This document shows positions 1 through 8,321 of a stretch of 64,000 nucleotides of DNA, piece by piece. The notes under the pieces are model-generated. The model saw only the letters and a list, made by a program, of their open reading frames with translations, had not been told where the DNA came from and did not search any database. Numbering within the stretch: position 1 is the first letter of the stretch; each line of letters opens with the position of its first letter. This DNA comes from an uncultured Clostridia bacterium (GTDB taxonomy: Bacteria; Bacillota; Clostridia; TANB77; CAG-508). The stretch covers positions 124,001 to 188,000 of the forward strand of contig CAKPMJ010000004.1 of the NCBI GenBank assembly GCA_934167965.1. Reading direction: 5' to 3'. The translations under genes were made by a program, and so were the position numbers.

Positions 1-2
1 TC

Positions 3-512
3 CAAACTCTTCACTCTGCCGGCTTCTGTGAGAAACGTTTCTACGTTCCATTCAGCAATTGGGATTATCCCAAGTCTGAACAGTTAAAGTGGAATACTCT
101 CCGTGAAAAAGCCCGTCAGTCCTCTAAGGCAGATTTTGTTTCTGACTGTGAAGCCTATTGTGACAAACGTCACATTGGTGCTATCAGTGAAGAAACTCTC
201 AAAAATTGCTTTGAAATGCCTGAAAATGGTGTACAAGTAAAACACTTCTATTATGAGGATACATACTACCCCATTATGAATCAGAGCTGTTTGGACTGTC
301 GCTGTGAAAATCTTGGACATTTTTGCTACAACAATGGTCGCGTGGTATTTGTTTACCGCAATGGCAAAACTTATGTTGCAAAGGGATACAAGATTTTAAA
401 CGAGTTGCGTGCAGCTGGATACACTGAATCTGGTCTGTTTGTACCGTTTTCGAACGGTGAAGAGATCGAGGATGCTGTTCTGAATGCACGTTGGGAATCC
501 ATCACCAAGTAA
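3..512 (+). CDS. Partial hypothetical protein, Cys-containing C-terminal part
   Basis: The reading frame is open from the left window edge to a TAA at 510-512, so the true start lies outside; about 169 residues are visible. I do not recognise the family. Visible features are several cysteines, including a CLDCRC cluster near the middle of the visible part, and two similar VPFSN segments, one near the start and one near the end. Hand counting the first 120 bases gives about 45% G+C, well above the 27-30% of the main genes, and Arg is often CGT rather than AGA, which suggests foreign origin. No membrane segment is seen. A clear terminator follows at 556-587. I am confident it is coding because of its codon use and the terminator, but not of its role. 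Confidence 0.6.
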   Translation, partial: QTLHSAGFCEKRFYVPFSNWDYPKSEQLKWNTLREKARQSSKADFVSDCEAYCDKRHIGAISEETLKNCFEMPENGVQVKHFYYEDTYYPIMNQSCLDCRCENLGHFCYNNGRVVFVYRNGKTYVAKGYKILNELRAAGYTESGLFVPFSNGEEIEDAVLNARWESITK

Positions 513-555
513 GTTAGTTATTTTCCTTGACAAGCATTGCACGTCTTGGGGCATT

Positions 556-587
556 GGAGTCAGTTTCGACTGGCTCCTTTGTTTTTT
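556..587 (+). terminator. Intrinsic terminator of the partial gene
   Basis: An 8-bp stem (one G-U pair) at 556-563 and 570-577 with a 6-nt loop is followed by TTTGTTTTTT. Confidence 0.75.
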
Positions 588-631
588 CATGCCTATAATC
601 TGATTGATAGTAATATGTTGTCTTAAAAAAT

Positions 632-660
632 TTGCATTTAAAATTTAATTGTGATATAAT
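632..660 (+). promoter_or_regulatory. SigA-type promoter for the small membrane protein
   Basis: TTGCAT at 632-637 and TATAAT at 655-660 are separated by 17 bases. The start codon is at 711, which leaves a leader of about 45 nt. Confidence 0.6.
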
Positions 661-710
661 ACTTTTTGTTGTCAAAACATACAATTTATTTAGAAAGGAT
701 TATATCTAGA

Positions 711-917
711 ATGGACAGAGAAACAAGAATTGAATTATTTAAAATTTTCTTGATGGTTGTAATACTTGTTGCTTTAATCTGTGGAATTGTTTGGTTAAAT
801 AAATCTCAAGGTATGAATGCTAATGTAAGTGAAACTAACATTGTAGAAAAATCTACAAATAATATAGATAATAATGAGAAGGAACAATCAAATACATCCG
901 TCAAGCAAGAAAAATAA
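711..917 (+). CDS. Small single-pass membrane protein, unknown
   Basis: This is a 68-residue protein. An in-frame ATG at 666 is too close to the promoter, and the ATG at 711 is preceded by AAAGGA about 11 bases upstream, so I chose 711. One hydrophobic segment covers about residues 10-26 (FKIFLMVVILVALICGIVW). It is followed by a polar tail rich in Asn, Glu, Lys and Ser that would lie outside the cell or in the cytoplasm depending on orientation. No enzyme motif is visible. The gene has its own promoter and terminator, so it is a monocistronic unit on the strand opposite to dnaE. I do not recognise the family. Confidence 0.6.
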   Translation: MDRETRIELFKIFLMVVILVALICGIVWLNKSQGMNANVSETNIVEKSTNNIDNNEKEQSNTSVKQEK

Positions 918-923
918 AAATAA

Positions 924-949
924 CGGTTTTACCTAAATTGGTAAAATCG
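924..949. terminator. Bidirectional terminator between the small ORF and dnaE
   Basis: A 10-bp stem at 924-933 and 940-949 sits between convergent genes. T-rich sequence follows it on the plus strand (CATTTTTATTT), and the minus-strand side reads into TTATTTTTATTTT. Confidence 0.75.
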
Positions 950-959
950 TCATTTTTAT

Positions 960-3900
960 TTATATTTCTTTTATATTAACGTTTTCTTTTCCTAAAATAT
1001 CATAAAAGACATTTAATATCTTTTCTGTGCAATATATTGCACCACATGGTAAAGTATTTTCTCCATCTATAATTTGTACTTGAATATTATTTAAATCTCC
1101 ATTAAAATATTTAATAGCACCTCTTAATTTAACTTTAGTGTCTTCTTCTACTCCTGTGATATCTAAACTTAAAATACTGTGTTTTTTTACACCAAAGTTT
1201 GTAATTTCCCTTGCTATGATTGTAGTTTTTTCGCCATCTCTTATACTCAATCTCCCTTTTATTAATACAATGTTTTCCTCTAATAAAGACTCTCCTGCTG
1301 ACATATAAACATTTTCAAAGGCTAAAACCTCAACTTGTCCATATAAATCTTCAACTGTAATAAATGCCATAATTTTATTGTTCTTAGTAAATTTCTTTTT
1401 AATTTTTGATATTATTCCTGCATAAATTACTTCTTGTCCATCAGTAAATTTAAATGCTCTATTTGTTGTTTGCATTTGTTCAGTAATTAGGTTTACCGCA
1501 TTTTCTGTTTCTTCTTGTTCATCTAAATTTGCCATTTGCTGATCTAGTGCCTCTATATCTCTTGTGTCAATATTTGTCTGTGCTTCTATCTGTTCTTTTA
1601 ATTTTTCAAGTGGATGTCCTGATAAATATATTCCTAACATCTCTTTTTCAAGTGATAGTATTTCTCTTTCAGAAAGTTCTTCTTTTTCTATAAATGTATA
1701 TTTTAGTTCATTTAAGTTTGTTTCTTCTTCATTTACAGATAAGTCAAACATTGAGAATTGCCCATCTATTCCTTTTTTCTTTTTTCCACTTTGAATCGTA
1801 TCTATTATTCCTTCGAAAGATTCTAGTAATGTAGCTCTTGTTTGTTCAAATTCATCAAATGCTCCTGCTTTTATTAGACTTTCAATGCATTTTTTATTAA
1901 CTGATTCGTCTGATATTCTTTCACAAAAATCTGTAAAGCTATCATAATTGCCATTTGCTTCTCTTTCATTTATTATAGCTTCAATAGGTGGCGTTCCTAC
2001 ATTTTTTATTCCACCAAGTCCAAATCTTATATTTCCATTATCAACTGTAAATCTTAAATAACTTTTATTTATGTCTGGTTTTAAAATATTTATATTTAAA
2101 CTGTAACACTCATCTATATATACTGGCGCTTTGTCTAAATTTCCTAAATAACTATTTAACATTGCTGCCATAAATTCTTGTGGATAATATCTTTTTAAGT
2201 ATGCTGTTCTGTATGCTACAACTGCATAACATGCTGCATGTGATTTGTTAAATGCATATTTTGCAAATTCTGCCATTTCATCAAATATTTTGTTAGCAGA
2301 CTCTGCATCTATTCCATTTCTCACACATCCAGGAACTTCTATGTTTCCATTTTCATCTACTTGTCCATTTATAAATATTTCTCTTTCTTTTGCCATTACA
2401 TCCAGCTTTTTCTTTCCCATCGCACGTCTAACTAAATCGGCTCTTCCAAGAGAATATCCCGCTAAGTCTCTTACTATTTGCATAACTTGTTCTTGATATA
2501 CCATGCAACCATAAGTTACTTTTAATATTGGTTCAAGGCTTGGGTGTGTATATTCATTTTGTCCTGTTAATTTTCCTTTTATATATCTTGGTATTTGATC
2601 CATTGGTCCTGGACGATATAACGAAACTCCTGCTATAATATCTTCCAAACAGTCTGGTTTTAATTCTTTCATAAAGTTTGTCATACCTTGGCTTTCAAAC
2701 TGGAATATTCCACAAGACTTACCTTCTTGCCACAATTTATACACTTCTGGATCATCCATTTTCTGATCAAATTCTACTTCTATTCCTCTATTTTGTTTTA
2801 CTAGTTCTATTGTATTTTTTATTACTGATAGTGTTCTTAATCCTAAAAAGTCCATTTTTAATAGCCCTAACTCTTCCAAAGTTGTCATTATATATTGGGT
2901 TGATATTTGTCCTTCTCTTTCATATAAAGGAACATAAGTATCTACTGGATCTTTTGTTATTACTACACCACAAGCATGTGTTGATGTATTTTTTGGCATT
3001 CCTTCTAGAGCCATTGATACATCTAATAATTTTTTTATTCTTTCATCATTCTCATATAATGTTCTTAATTCTATATTTTCTTCAAGCGCTTTTTTTATTG
3101 TTATATGTAACTCATTTGGTATCATCTTAGCAATTTTATCTGTTTCTGCAAGTGATATGTCTAATGCTCTTCCTACATTTCTTATTGCATTTTTTGCCGC
3201 TAGTGTTCCAAATGTTATTATTTGCGCTACATGGTCATGACCATATTTTCTTGATACATAATCAATTACTTCTTGCCTTTGTTCATCACTAAAGTCAACA
3301 TCGAAGTCAGGCATACTGATTCTTTCTGGATTTAAGAATCTTTCAAAAAGTAAACTATATTTTATTGGGTCTATATCTGTTATTTCTATTGCATATGCTA
3401 AAATAGATCCTGCTCCTGAACCACGTCCTGGTCCAACCGGTATTCCATTTTCTTTTGCATAATGAATAAAATCCCATACTATTAAAAAGTAGTCAACATA
3501 TCCCATTTTCTTTACTACGCCTAATTCATATTCTGCTCTATCTAATATTTCTTGTGTTGGATTTTCTCCATATCTATTCTTTATTCCATCATAACATAAT
3601 TTTTCCAAGTAATCATAATGTGTTTCAAACTCCTGTGGCACATCATAATTAGGCAATATTGTATGTCCAAATTCAAATTCTACATTACATTCATTTGCAA
3701 TTTTTACTGTATTTTCTATGGCATCTGGAAATGCTTTAAAATACTCTATCATTTCTTCAGGTGATTTTATATATAATTCATCTGTCTCAAATTTCATTCT
3801 GTCTTCATCTGTCATTCTTTTTCCTGTTTGAATACACAATAATACTTCATGGTTATAGCTATCTTCTTTTTTTAGATAATGTGCATCATTTGTTGCTACT

Positions 3901-4499
3901 AATGGTATATCTAACTTTCTAGCAAGTTTTATTAACTTTTGATTTGCTAGAACTTGTTCTTTTACACCATTGTTTTGAATTTCTATATAATAATCATCAC
4001 CAAATACTCTTTTATGCCATAAAGCAATCTCTTCTGCTTCTTCCTCTGTTCCATTAAGCAATGCCTGATTTAAAGAACCAGCCAAACATGCACTTAAACA
4101 AATTAAACCTTCACTATATTTTTCTAATACCTCTAAATCAATACGTGGTTTGTAATAATATCCTTCAGTAAATCCTATTGACACTAATTTACTTAAATTT
4201 TTATATCCTTCATTGTTTTTAGCTAATAATATTAAGTGATTGTATTTGTTATCTTTTCCTGGTTCTTTGTCTATTCTACTACGAGGTGCTACATATACTT
4301 CACATCCTATAATAGGCTTTATTCCCTCTTTTTTGCATGCTTTATAAAAGTCAATAACACCATACATTACTCCATGGTCTGTAATTGCTATTGAATCCAT
4401 TCCTAATTCTTTTGCTCTTACTGGTATGTCTTTTATTCTATTTGCTCCATCTAATAAACTAAATTCACTATGTATGTGTAAATGTACGAAATTCCCCAT
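960..4499 (-). CDS. dnaE: DNA polymerase III subunit alpha, DnaE type
   Basis: This is the replicative C-family polymerase, 1179 residues, close to the usual DnaE length. The N-terminal PHP domain begins with HLHIHSEFSLLDG. The catalytic palm carries MPDFDVDF at about residues 396-403, giving two acidic metal ligands, and KMDFLG near 549 gives the third. The GPGRGSGAGS segment lies before the palm. An OB-fold follows at about residue 1030 (YAGIISKIKKKF). There is no embedded exonuclease domain, so this is DnaE and not PolC. AAGGAG lies 7 bases before the ATG. The gene is last in an operon after the EndoQ-family gene, 10 bases away, and ends at the terminator at 924-949. In organisms with PolC, DnaE often extends primers; PolC is not in this window. 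Confidence 0.97.
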   Translation of the reverse strand: MGNFVHLHIHSEFSLLDGANRIKDIPVRAKELGMDSIAITDHGVMYGVIDFYKACKKEGIKPIIGCEVYVAPRSRIDKEPGKDNKYNHLILLAKNNEGYKNLSKLVSIGFTEGYYYKPRIDLEVLEKYSEGLICLSACLAGSLNQALLNGTEEEAEEIALWHKRVFGDDYYIEIQNNGVKEQVLANQKLIKLARKLDIPLVATNDAHYLKKEDSYNHEVLLCIQTGKRMTDEDRMKFETDELYIKSPEEMIEYFKAFPDAIENTVKIANECNVEFEFGHTILPNYDVPQEFETHYDYLEKLCYDGIKNRYGENPTQEILDRAEYELGVVKKMGYVDYFLIVWDFIHYAKENGIPVGPGRGSGAGSILAYAIEITDIDPIKYSLLFERFLNPERISMPDFDVDFSDEQRQEVIDYVSRKYGHDHVAQIITFGTLAAKNAIRNVGRALDISLAETDKIAKMIPNELHITIKKALEENIELRTLYENDERIKKLLDVSMALEGMPKNTSTHACGVVITKDPVDTYVPLYEREGQISTQYIMTTLEELGLLKMDFLGLRTLSVIKNTIELVKQNRGIEVEFDQKMDDPEVYKLWQEGKSCGIFQFESQGMTNFMKELKPDCLEDIIAGVSLYRPGPMDQIPRYIKGKLTGQNEYTHPSLEPILKVTYGCMVYQEQVMQIVRDLAGYSLGRADLVRRAMGKKKLDVMAKEREIFINGQVDENGNIEVPGCVRNGIDAESANKIFDEMAEFAKYAFNKSHAACYAVVAYRTAYLKRYYPQEFMAAMLNSYLGNLDKAPVYIDECYSLNINILKPDINKSYLRFTVDNGNIRFGLGGIKNVGTPPIEAIINEREANGNYDSFTDFCERISDESVNKKCIESLIKAGAFDEFEQTRATLLESFEGIIDTIQSGKKKKGIDGQFSMFDLSVNEEETNLNELKYTFIEKEELSEREILSLEKEMLGIYLSGHPLEKLKEQIEAQTNIDTRDIEALDQQMANLDEQEETENAVNLITEQMQTTNRAFKFTDGQEVIYAGIISKIKKKFTKNNKIMAFITVEDLYGQVEVLAFENVYMSAGESLLEENIVLIKGRLSIRDGEKTTIIAREITNFGVKKHSILSLDITGVEEDTKVKLRGAIKYFNGDLNNIQVQIIDGENTLPCGAIYCTEKILNVFYDILGKENVNIKEI

Positions 4500-4509
4500 A
4501 GTCTGCTCC

Positions 4510-5706
4510 TTATTTTTTTACTTGAACCTTCCCATACACTCCGCCACCGCCAGAGTGAACTTCCATATTTCCTTCACATGCATTTACTATGTTTCTAGCA
4601 ATTTTTTCTCCAACAACTGCTTCTATATCATCAAACCCTGCCTTATGAAGAATATTCATTTCTGTCTCAAAGTTTCCTAATAATTTATCTATCGTTTTTC
4701 CTCCAACTCCTGGTATAAAACTAAGTGGAACTTGATATATGTATGGTGGTCTATTTTCTGGGCTTTTTGTTTCCTTTTTATCTTTTATTAATTCTATTCT
4801 ATCAAAAACTCCAAATGTTATATTTGTTCCATTACACCTTGGGCAACGTACAGCTGCTTCGTCTATTTCTATTGATTCATTGCAATCTTCGCAAAAACTT
4901 CTATGATATTTTCCAAGTTTTGGGTCTAATCCATAATTTGCAACTACTTTTCTTCCATCTTCGTTTTTTAATGCTTTTACTATTTCTTTAAAACTAATAT
5001 CTTCTACTTGCATTTTGTTATATTCTCTTGCAATTTTAGGAAGTGAATGTGCATCTGAATTTGTTACAAATGTTTTATTTTCTAACTCTGATATTGTATC
5101 TGCTAAAAATGTATCTGAACTTAATCCTAATTCAACCGCAAATATTTTATCATATTTTTCTTTAAATATATCTTGTAGCCTATCTACACAATTTCCATAA
5201 TAACTTTTATGTGGTGTAAATATATGTGCTGGTATTAATATTCCATTATATTTTTCCACTATATCTATTAGTTCATAACCTGATACATCTGATCTTTGTG
5301 TGCTTAATGTTATATTTTTTATATGATGGCTCATTTCATTAGAAAATGCTTTTATATCTTTTAAATATGGGAAGAAACATACATTATGAGCACTTCCTTG
5401 TTTTCCATTTCTGCCCTTTTCAGTTGTTTCTACTTCGCTTCCAAGAAGAATACAAACTTTGTCTTTATAAATTATTCCTCCATCTTTTAATTCATAAGCA
5501 TCTCCTGTTTGTAAAAATCTTTCTATATCTTCTATTACATATGGTGATGCACAATCTATAATTCCTACTACATTTATTCCTTTTCTTTCTACACATTCCT
5601 TTGCAATGTTTGCAAAATTCAAACTTCTTGCTCCTGTTATTTTTATTGGTTTTCCTTGCTCACTTCTACCTATATGTACATGTAAGTCTGCAAATATTTC
5701 GTACAT
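4510..5706 (-). CDS. Endonuclease Q family protein (PHP domain, zinc finger, HhH)
   Basis: The 398-residue protein starts with a PHP-type metal site (FADLHVHIGRS) and has further PHP ligands such as GSEVETT and NSDAHS. A zinc ribbon with two CxxC pairs lies at about residues 274-295 (FCEDCN and RCPRCNG). A helix-hairpin-helix-like region with PGVGGKTIDKLL follows near residue 335. This order matches the family of archaeal and Bacillus endonuclease Q, which nicks DNA 5' to deaminated bases such as hypoxanthine and uracil. It lies 1-2 bases after the HD-like gene and 10 bases before dnaE, so repair of deaminated bases may be linked to replication here. Catalytic activity is inferred from the family. 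Confidence 0.85.
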   Translation of the reverse strand: MYEIFADLHVHIGRSEQGKPIKITGARSLNFANIAKECVERKGINVVGIIDCASPYVIEDIERFLQTGDAYELKDGGIIYKDKVCILLGSEVETTEKGRNGKQGSAHNVCFFPYLKDIKAFSNEMSHHIKNITLSTQRSDVSGYELIDIVEKYNGILIPAHIFTPHKSYYGNCVDRLQDIFKEKYDKIFAVELGLSSDTFLADTISELENKTFVTNSDAHSLPKIAREYNKMQVEDISFKEIVKALKNEDGRKVVANYGLDPKLGKYHRSFCEDCNESIEIDEAAVRCPRCNGTNITFGVFDRIELIKDKKETKSPENRPPYIYQVPLSFIPGVGGKTIDKLLGNFETEMNILHKAGFDDIEAVVGEKIARNIVNACEGNMEVHSGGGGVYGKVQVKK

Positions 5707-5707
5707 T

Positions 5708-6520
5708 TTATTCCTCCACTTTATATTTTGATTTATGATTCATTATTCTTTCTGCTACTTCTTCACTGAATAATGCTCTATCTTTTACTTGAACACTTTT
5801 TAGTAATTCTTTTTCCTCTATTGGCATATATTCTCTCTTTTGTTCCCTTGGTGATATTTTTATCGTTTTTTCTATCATTGGTATATATTTATTTCCTAAT
5901 GTAACAATAAGTGTTTTTACATTTGCTTCTCTATTATGCACGCTAACTAGTTTTTTCAATATTGGTACTTCTATAACTTCTTTTATATAAATATTTTCCA
6001 TATCTTCAACAAATTTGCAGAATTTATCTAAATACATATTGTCTACATATTTTAGATTTCTTTCTCTCAAAATCATTATTGCTTCCATTGGTGAAAATGC
6101 TTCTCTTTCAACTCTGTTTAGTATTAGCCCTGTAAATTGATCTACTACTTCTAATACATCTCCTTCTTTTTCTCTTGTTTCATCATTATTATATCTATTA
6201 ACTTCTTTACAAATATTGCAAAATCTATCATCAAAACCTAATGTTTTTAAATATTCTGCACCTTCAATAGCATATAATTCTAGTTTTCCCATTTTTTGCA
6301 TGTTATCTATCTTTTTGCAGTTGCATAATAACATTGCCGTTATTATTTCATTTACATCCACGTCTATTTTCATGTATTCTACAAATAATTTTGCAATTTC
6401 TGTTTTTAATACTATTGATTTATCAAAGAATATTCCTGTTTTCTTTGATAAATAATATGTAATTATCATTTTTTGTATTTCGTCTTTTTCTCCTAATATA
6501 TATGTAGCAAAGTCTTCCAT
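5708..6520 (-). CDS. HD/HD-GYP-like protein with degenerate metal site
   Basis: This is a 270-residue soluble, mostly helical protein. Its middle follows the order of an HD-GYP-type phosphohydrolase: MLLCNCKKID stands where LLHDIGK is expected, then a GAEYLKTLGF helix, then VNRYNN where a His pair is expected, then VVDQFTGLIL as in the usual D-x-F-D-A helix. The HD doublet is replaced by CN, so at least two metal ligands are missing and hydrolysis is doubtful. It may be a binding or scaffold protein. AAAGGATG precedes the start. It is the first gene of the operon with the EndoQ-family gene and dnaE, behind the promoter at 6578-6606. The HD relation is my reading of spaced motifs and is not certain. 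Confidence 0.6.
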   Translation of the reverse strand: MEDFATYILGEKDEIQKMIITYYLSKKTGIFFDKSIVLKTEIAKLFVEYMKIDVDVNEIITAMLLCNCKKIDNMQKMGKLELYAIEGAEYLKTLGFDDRFCNICKEVNRYNNDETREKEGDVLEVVDQFTGLILNRVEREAFSPMEAIMILRERNLKYVDNMYLDKFCKFVEDMENIYIKEVIEVPILKKLVSVHNREANVKTLIVTLGNKYIPMIEKTIKISPREQKREYMPIEEKELLKSVQVKDRALFSEEVAERIMNHKSKYKVEE

Positions 6521-6577
6521 TTTATTCCTACATCCTTTCGTTTATATATTATATCTTAAGTGCAGTCCTTCATTTCC

Positions 6578-6606
6578 ATTATATCTAAAAATATTAAAAA
6601 TAACAA
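6578..6606 (-). promoter_or_regulatory. Promoter of the HD-like/endoQ/dnaE operon
   Basis: On the minus strand TTGTTA (6601-6606) and TATAAT (6578-6583) are spaced by 17 bases, about 58 bases before the first start codon. Confidence 0.6.
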
Positions 6607-6630
6607 GAATTTTTGACATTTTTATATAAA

Positions 6631-6660
6631 AAAATACTAGGAATTTTTTCCTAGTATTTT
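6631..6660. terminator. Terminator downstream of the wall-anchored protein gene
   Basis: A 13-bp perfect stem (6631-6643 and 6648-6660) with a TTTT loop has T-rich flanks on both sides. On the minus strand it ends the 6680-7063 transcript. Confidence 0.8.
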
Positions 6661-6679
6661 TGTTATATTTTTTATTTTA

Positions 6680-7063
6680 TTATAAATTATTATAGTCATT
6701 TATTTTCTTTGCTGAGTATATAGCTACTACTATTGCTAATACTGATATTATAGCTACTATTCCTGCAGAATTTCCTAATCCTGTATCAGCTAATTTTTCT
6801 GTATTTTTTGTTGTATAATTACTAATATCATCTGTATTATTTTCTTCGTTTTGTGTATTATTAAATGTATCTGAATTTGTTTCACTATTGCTCAAATCAT
6901 TCCATGTTCCATCTGTATTTTCTGTTGAATTTGCTTCTGCATTTGTTGGTTCAGACCATATATCATCATTTGTTGTATTATTATCATCAGCAAATACTAC
7001 AGTTGATACTGTAACTATTAATAAACTTACTAAAATCATTGATATTAACTTTAAATTTTTCAT
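6680..7063 (-). CDS. Secreted low-complexity protein with LADTG sorting-like signal
   Basis: This 127-residue protein has a signal peptide (residues 1-26, with VVFADD at the likely cleavage site). A region rich in Asn, Thr, Ser and Asp follows, with no folded domain visible. The C-terminus has the three parts of a sortase signal: LADTG at about residues 91-95, a hydrophobic stretch, then KKINDYNNL. The usual motif is LPxTG; here Pro is Ala, which resembles the LAxTG signals of some sortases. The mature protein would be a short wall-attached stalk or coat peptide. It is a monocistronic gene with a strong promoter (7125-7153) and a terminator. No sortase is in the window. It could also be a simple membrane-anchored protein. 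Confidence 0.65.
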   Translation of the reverse strand: MKNLKLISMILVSLLIVTVSTVVFADDNNTTNDDIWSEPTNAEANSTENTDGTWNDLSNSETNSDTFNNTQNEENNTDDISNYTTKNTEKLADTGLGNSAGIVAIISVLAIVVAIYSAKKINDYNNL

Positions 7064-7124
7064 ATATTACTCCTTACCGATAATATTTGTTTTTTATATT
7101 ATCTTTCGTTATCCTACACTTTAT

Positions 7125-7153
7125 ATTGTACAACTTTTTTTTATATCTGTCAA
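7125..7153 (-). promoter_or_regulatory. Strong SigA-type promoter of the wall-anchored protein gene
   Basis: A consensus TTGACA (7148-7153) and TACAAT (7125-7130) are spaced by 17 bases on the minus strand. The leader is about 55 nt and ends in AAGGAG. Confidence 0.7.
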
Positions 7154-7183
7154 ATATTTTTATAAAATTTTTCGACTTTTTTT

Positions 7184-8275
7184 TTAAACATTAAATTTAA
7201 ATAGTACAATATCTCCATCTTGCATTATATATTCTTTTCCTTCAAGCCTTAATAATCCCTTTTCTTTTACTGCATTCATTGAGCCTTCTCTTATTAAATC
7301 ATCATAAGATACTACTTCTGCTTTTATAAATCCTCTTTCTATGTCTGAATGAATTTTTCCAGCTGCTTGTGGTGCCTTTGTTCCCTTTTTAATGGTCCAA
7401 GCTCTTACTTCTGGCTCTCCTGCTGTTAAAAATGACATTAATCCTAATAAGTCATAGCTCTTTTTTATAAGCTTGTCTAATCCTGATTCTTCTAATCCTA
7501 TTGCTTCTAACATTTCTTTTTTGTCTTCGTCATCTAATGTAGATATTTCTTCTTCAATTTTTATACATAATGGTAATACTTCTGATTTTTCCTTGGCAGC
7601 ATATTGTTTTACCTTTAATACATTTTCATCATTTTCACTATTTTGTAACTGATCTTCTGAAATATTTGCTACATATATAACTTTTTTAGATGTTAATAAA
7701 AACATATCTTTTACAATTTCTTGTTCTTCTTCTGTAAAGTCTATACTTCTTGCTGGCATTCCCGCTTCTAATACTTTTTTTATTTTTTCTATCAAATCAA
7801 TTTCCGCTTGGTATTTTTTATCTGCTTTTAGCATTTTTTTAGCTTTGTCTAATCTTTTTTCTAATGTCTCTATATCAGCAAATATTAATTCCAGATTTAT
7901 TGTTTCTATATCTCTTATTGGATCAATATTTCCATCAACATGTGTTATATTTGAATCCTCAAAGCATCTTACTACTTCACATATTGCATCTGTTTCCCTT
8001 ATATGTGACAAGAACTTGTTTCCTAATCCTTCTCCTTTACTTGCACCTCTTACCAAACCTGCAATATCAACAAATTCTACTATTGCATGTGTTGTTTTTT
8101 GTGGTTTATACATTTGTGTTAATTTATCTAATCTCTCATCTGGTACAGGCACTATGCCTACATTTGGTTCTATTGTACAGAATGGATAATTTGCACATTC
8201 TGCTCCTGCTTTTGTTATACTATTAAATAATGTACTTTTTCCTACATTTGGAAGTCCTACTATTCCTATTTTCAT
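7184..8275 (-). CDS. ychF: Redox-regulated ATPase YchF (Obg family)
   Basis: The 363-residue length is normal for YchF. The P-loop is GLPNVGKSTLFN at about residues 7-18, followed by the family signature CANYPFCTIEPNVG and the G3 motif DIAGLVRGAS. The G4 motif reads NISE instead of NKxD, which is the change that gives YchF its preference for ATP over GTP. A central coiled-coil insertion and a C-terminal TGS domain (ending near EGKEYIMQDGDIVLFKFNV) complete the fold. YchF binds ribosomes and affects stress responses in other bacteria. It is downstream of addA on the same strand with a 46-base gap, so it may be co-transcribed. Confidence 0.95.
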   Translation of the reverse strand: MKIGIVGLPNVGKSTLFNSITKAGAECANYPFCTIEPNVGIVPVPDERLDKLTQMYKPQKTTHAIVEFVDIAGLVRGASKGEGLGNKFLSHIRETDAICEVVRCFEDSNITHVDGNIDPIRDIETINLELIFADIETLEKRLDKAKKMLKADKKYQAEIDLIEKIKKVLEAGMPARSIDFTEEEQEIVKDMFLLTSKKVIYVANISEDQLQNSENDENVLKVKQYAAKEKSEVLPLCIKIEEEISTLDDEDKKEMLEAIGLEESGLDKLIKKSYDLLGLMSFLTAGEPEVRAWTIKKGTKAPQAAGKIHSDIERGFIKAEVVSYDDLIREGSMNAVKEKGLLRLEGKEYIMQDGDIVLFKFNV

Positions 8276-8321
8276 TTTAGTTTCATTCCTTTCTAAACCT
8301 CATTATTTTAATACTAATCCC

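Noticed and set aside
7131..7183. Terminator of ychF in the T-rich region
   Set aside because: The possible stem has several mismatches; the bases are better explained by the promoter at 7125-7153.
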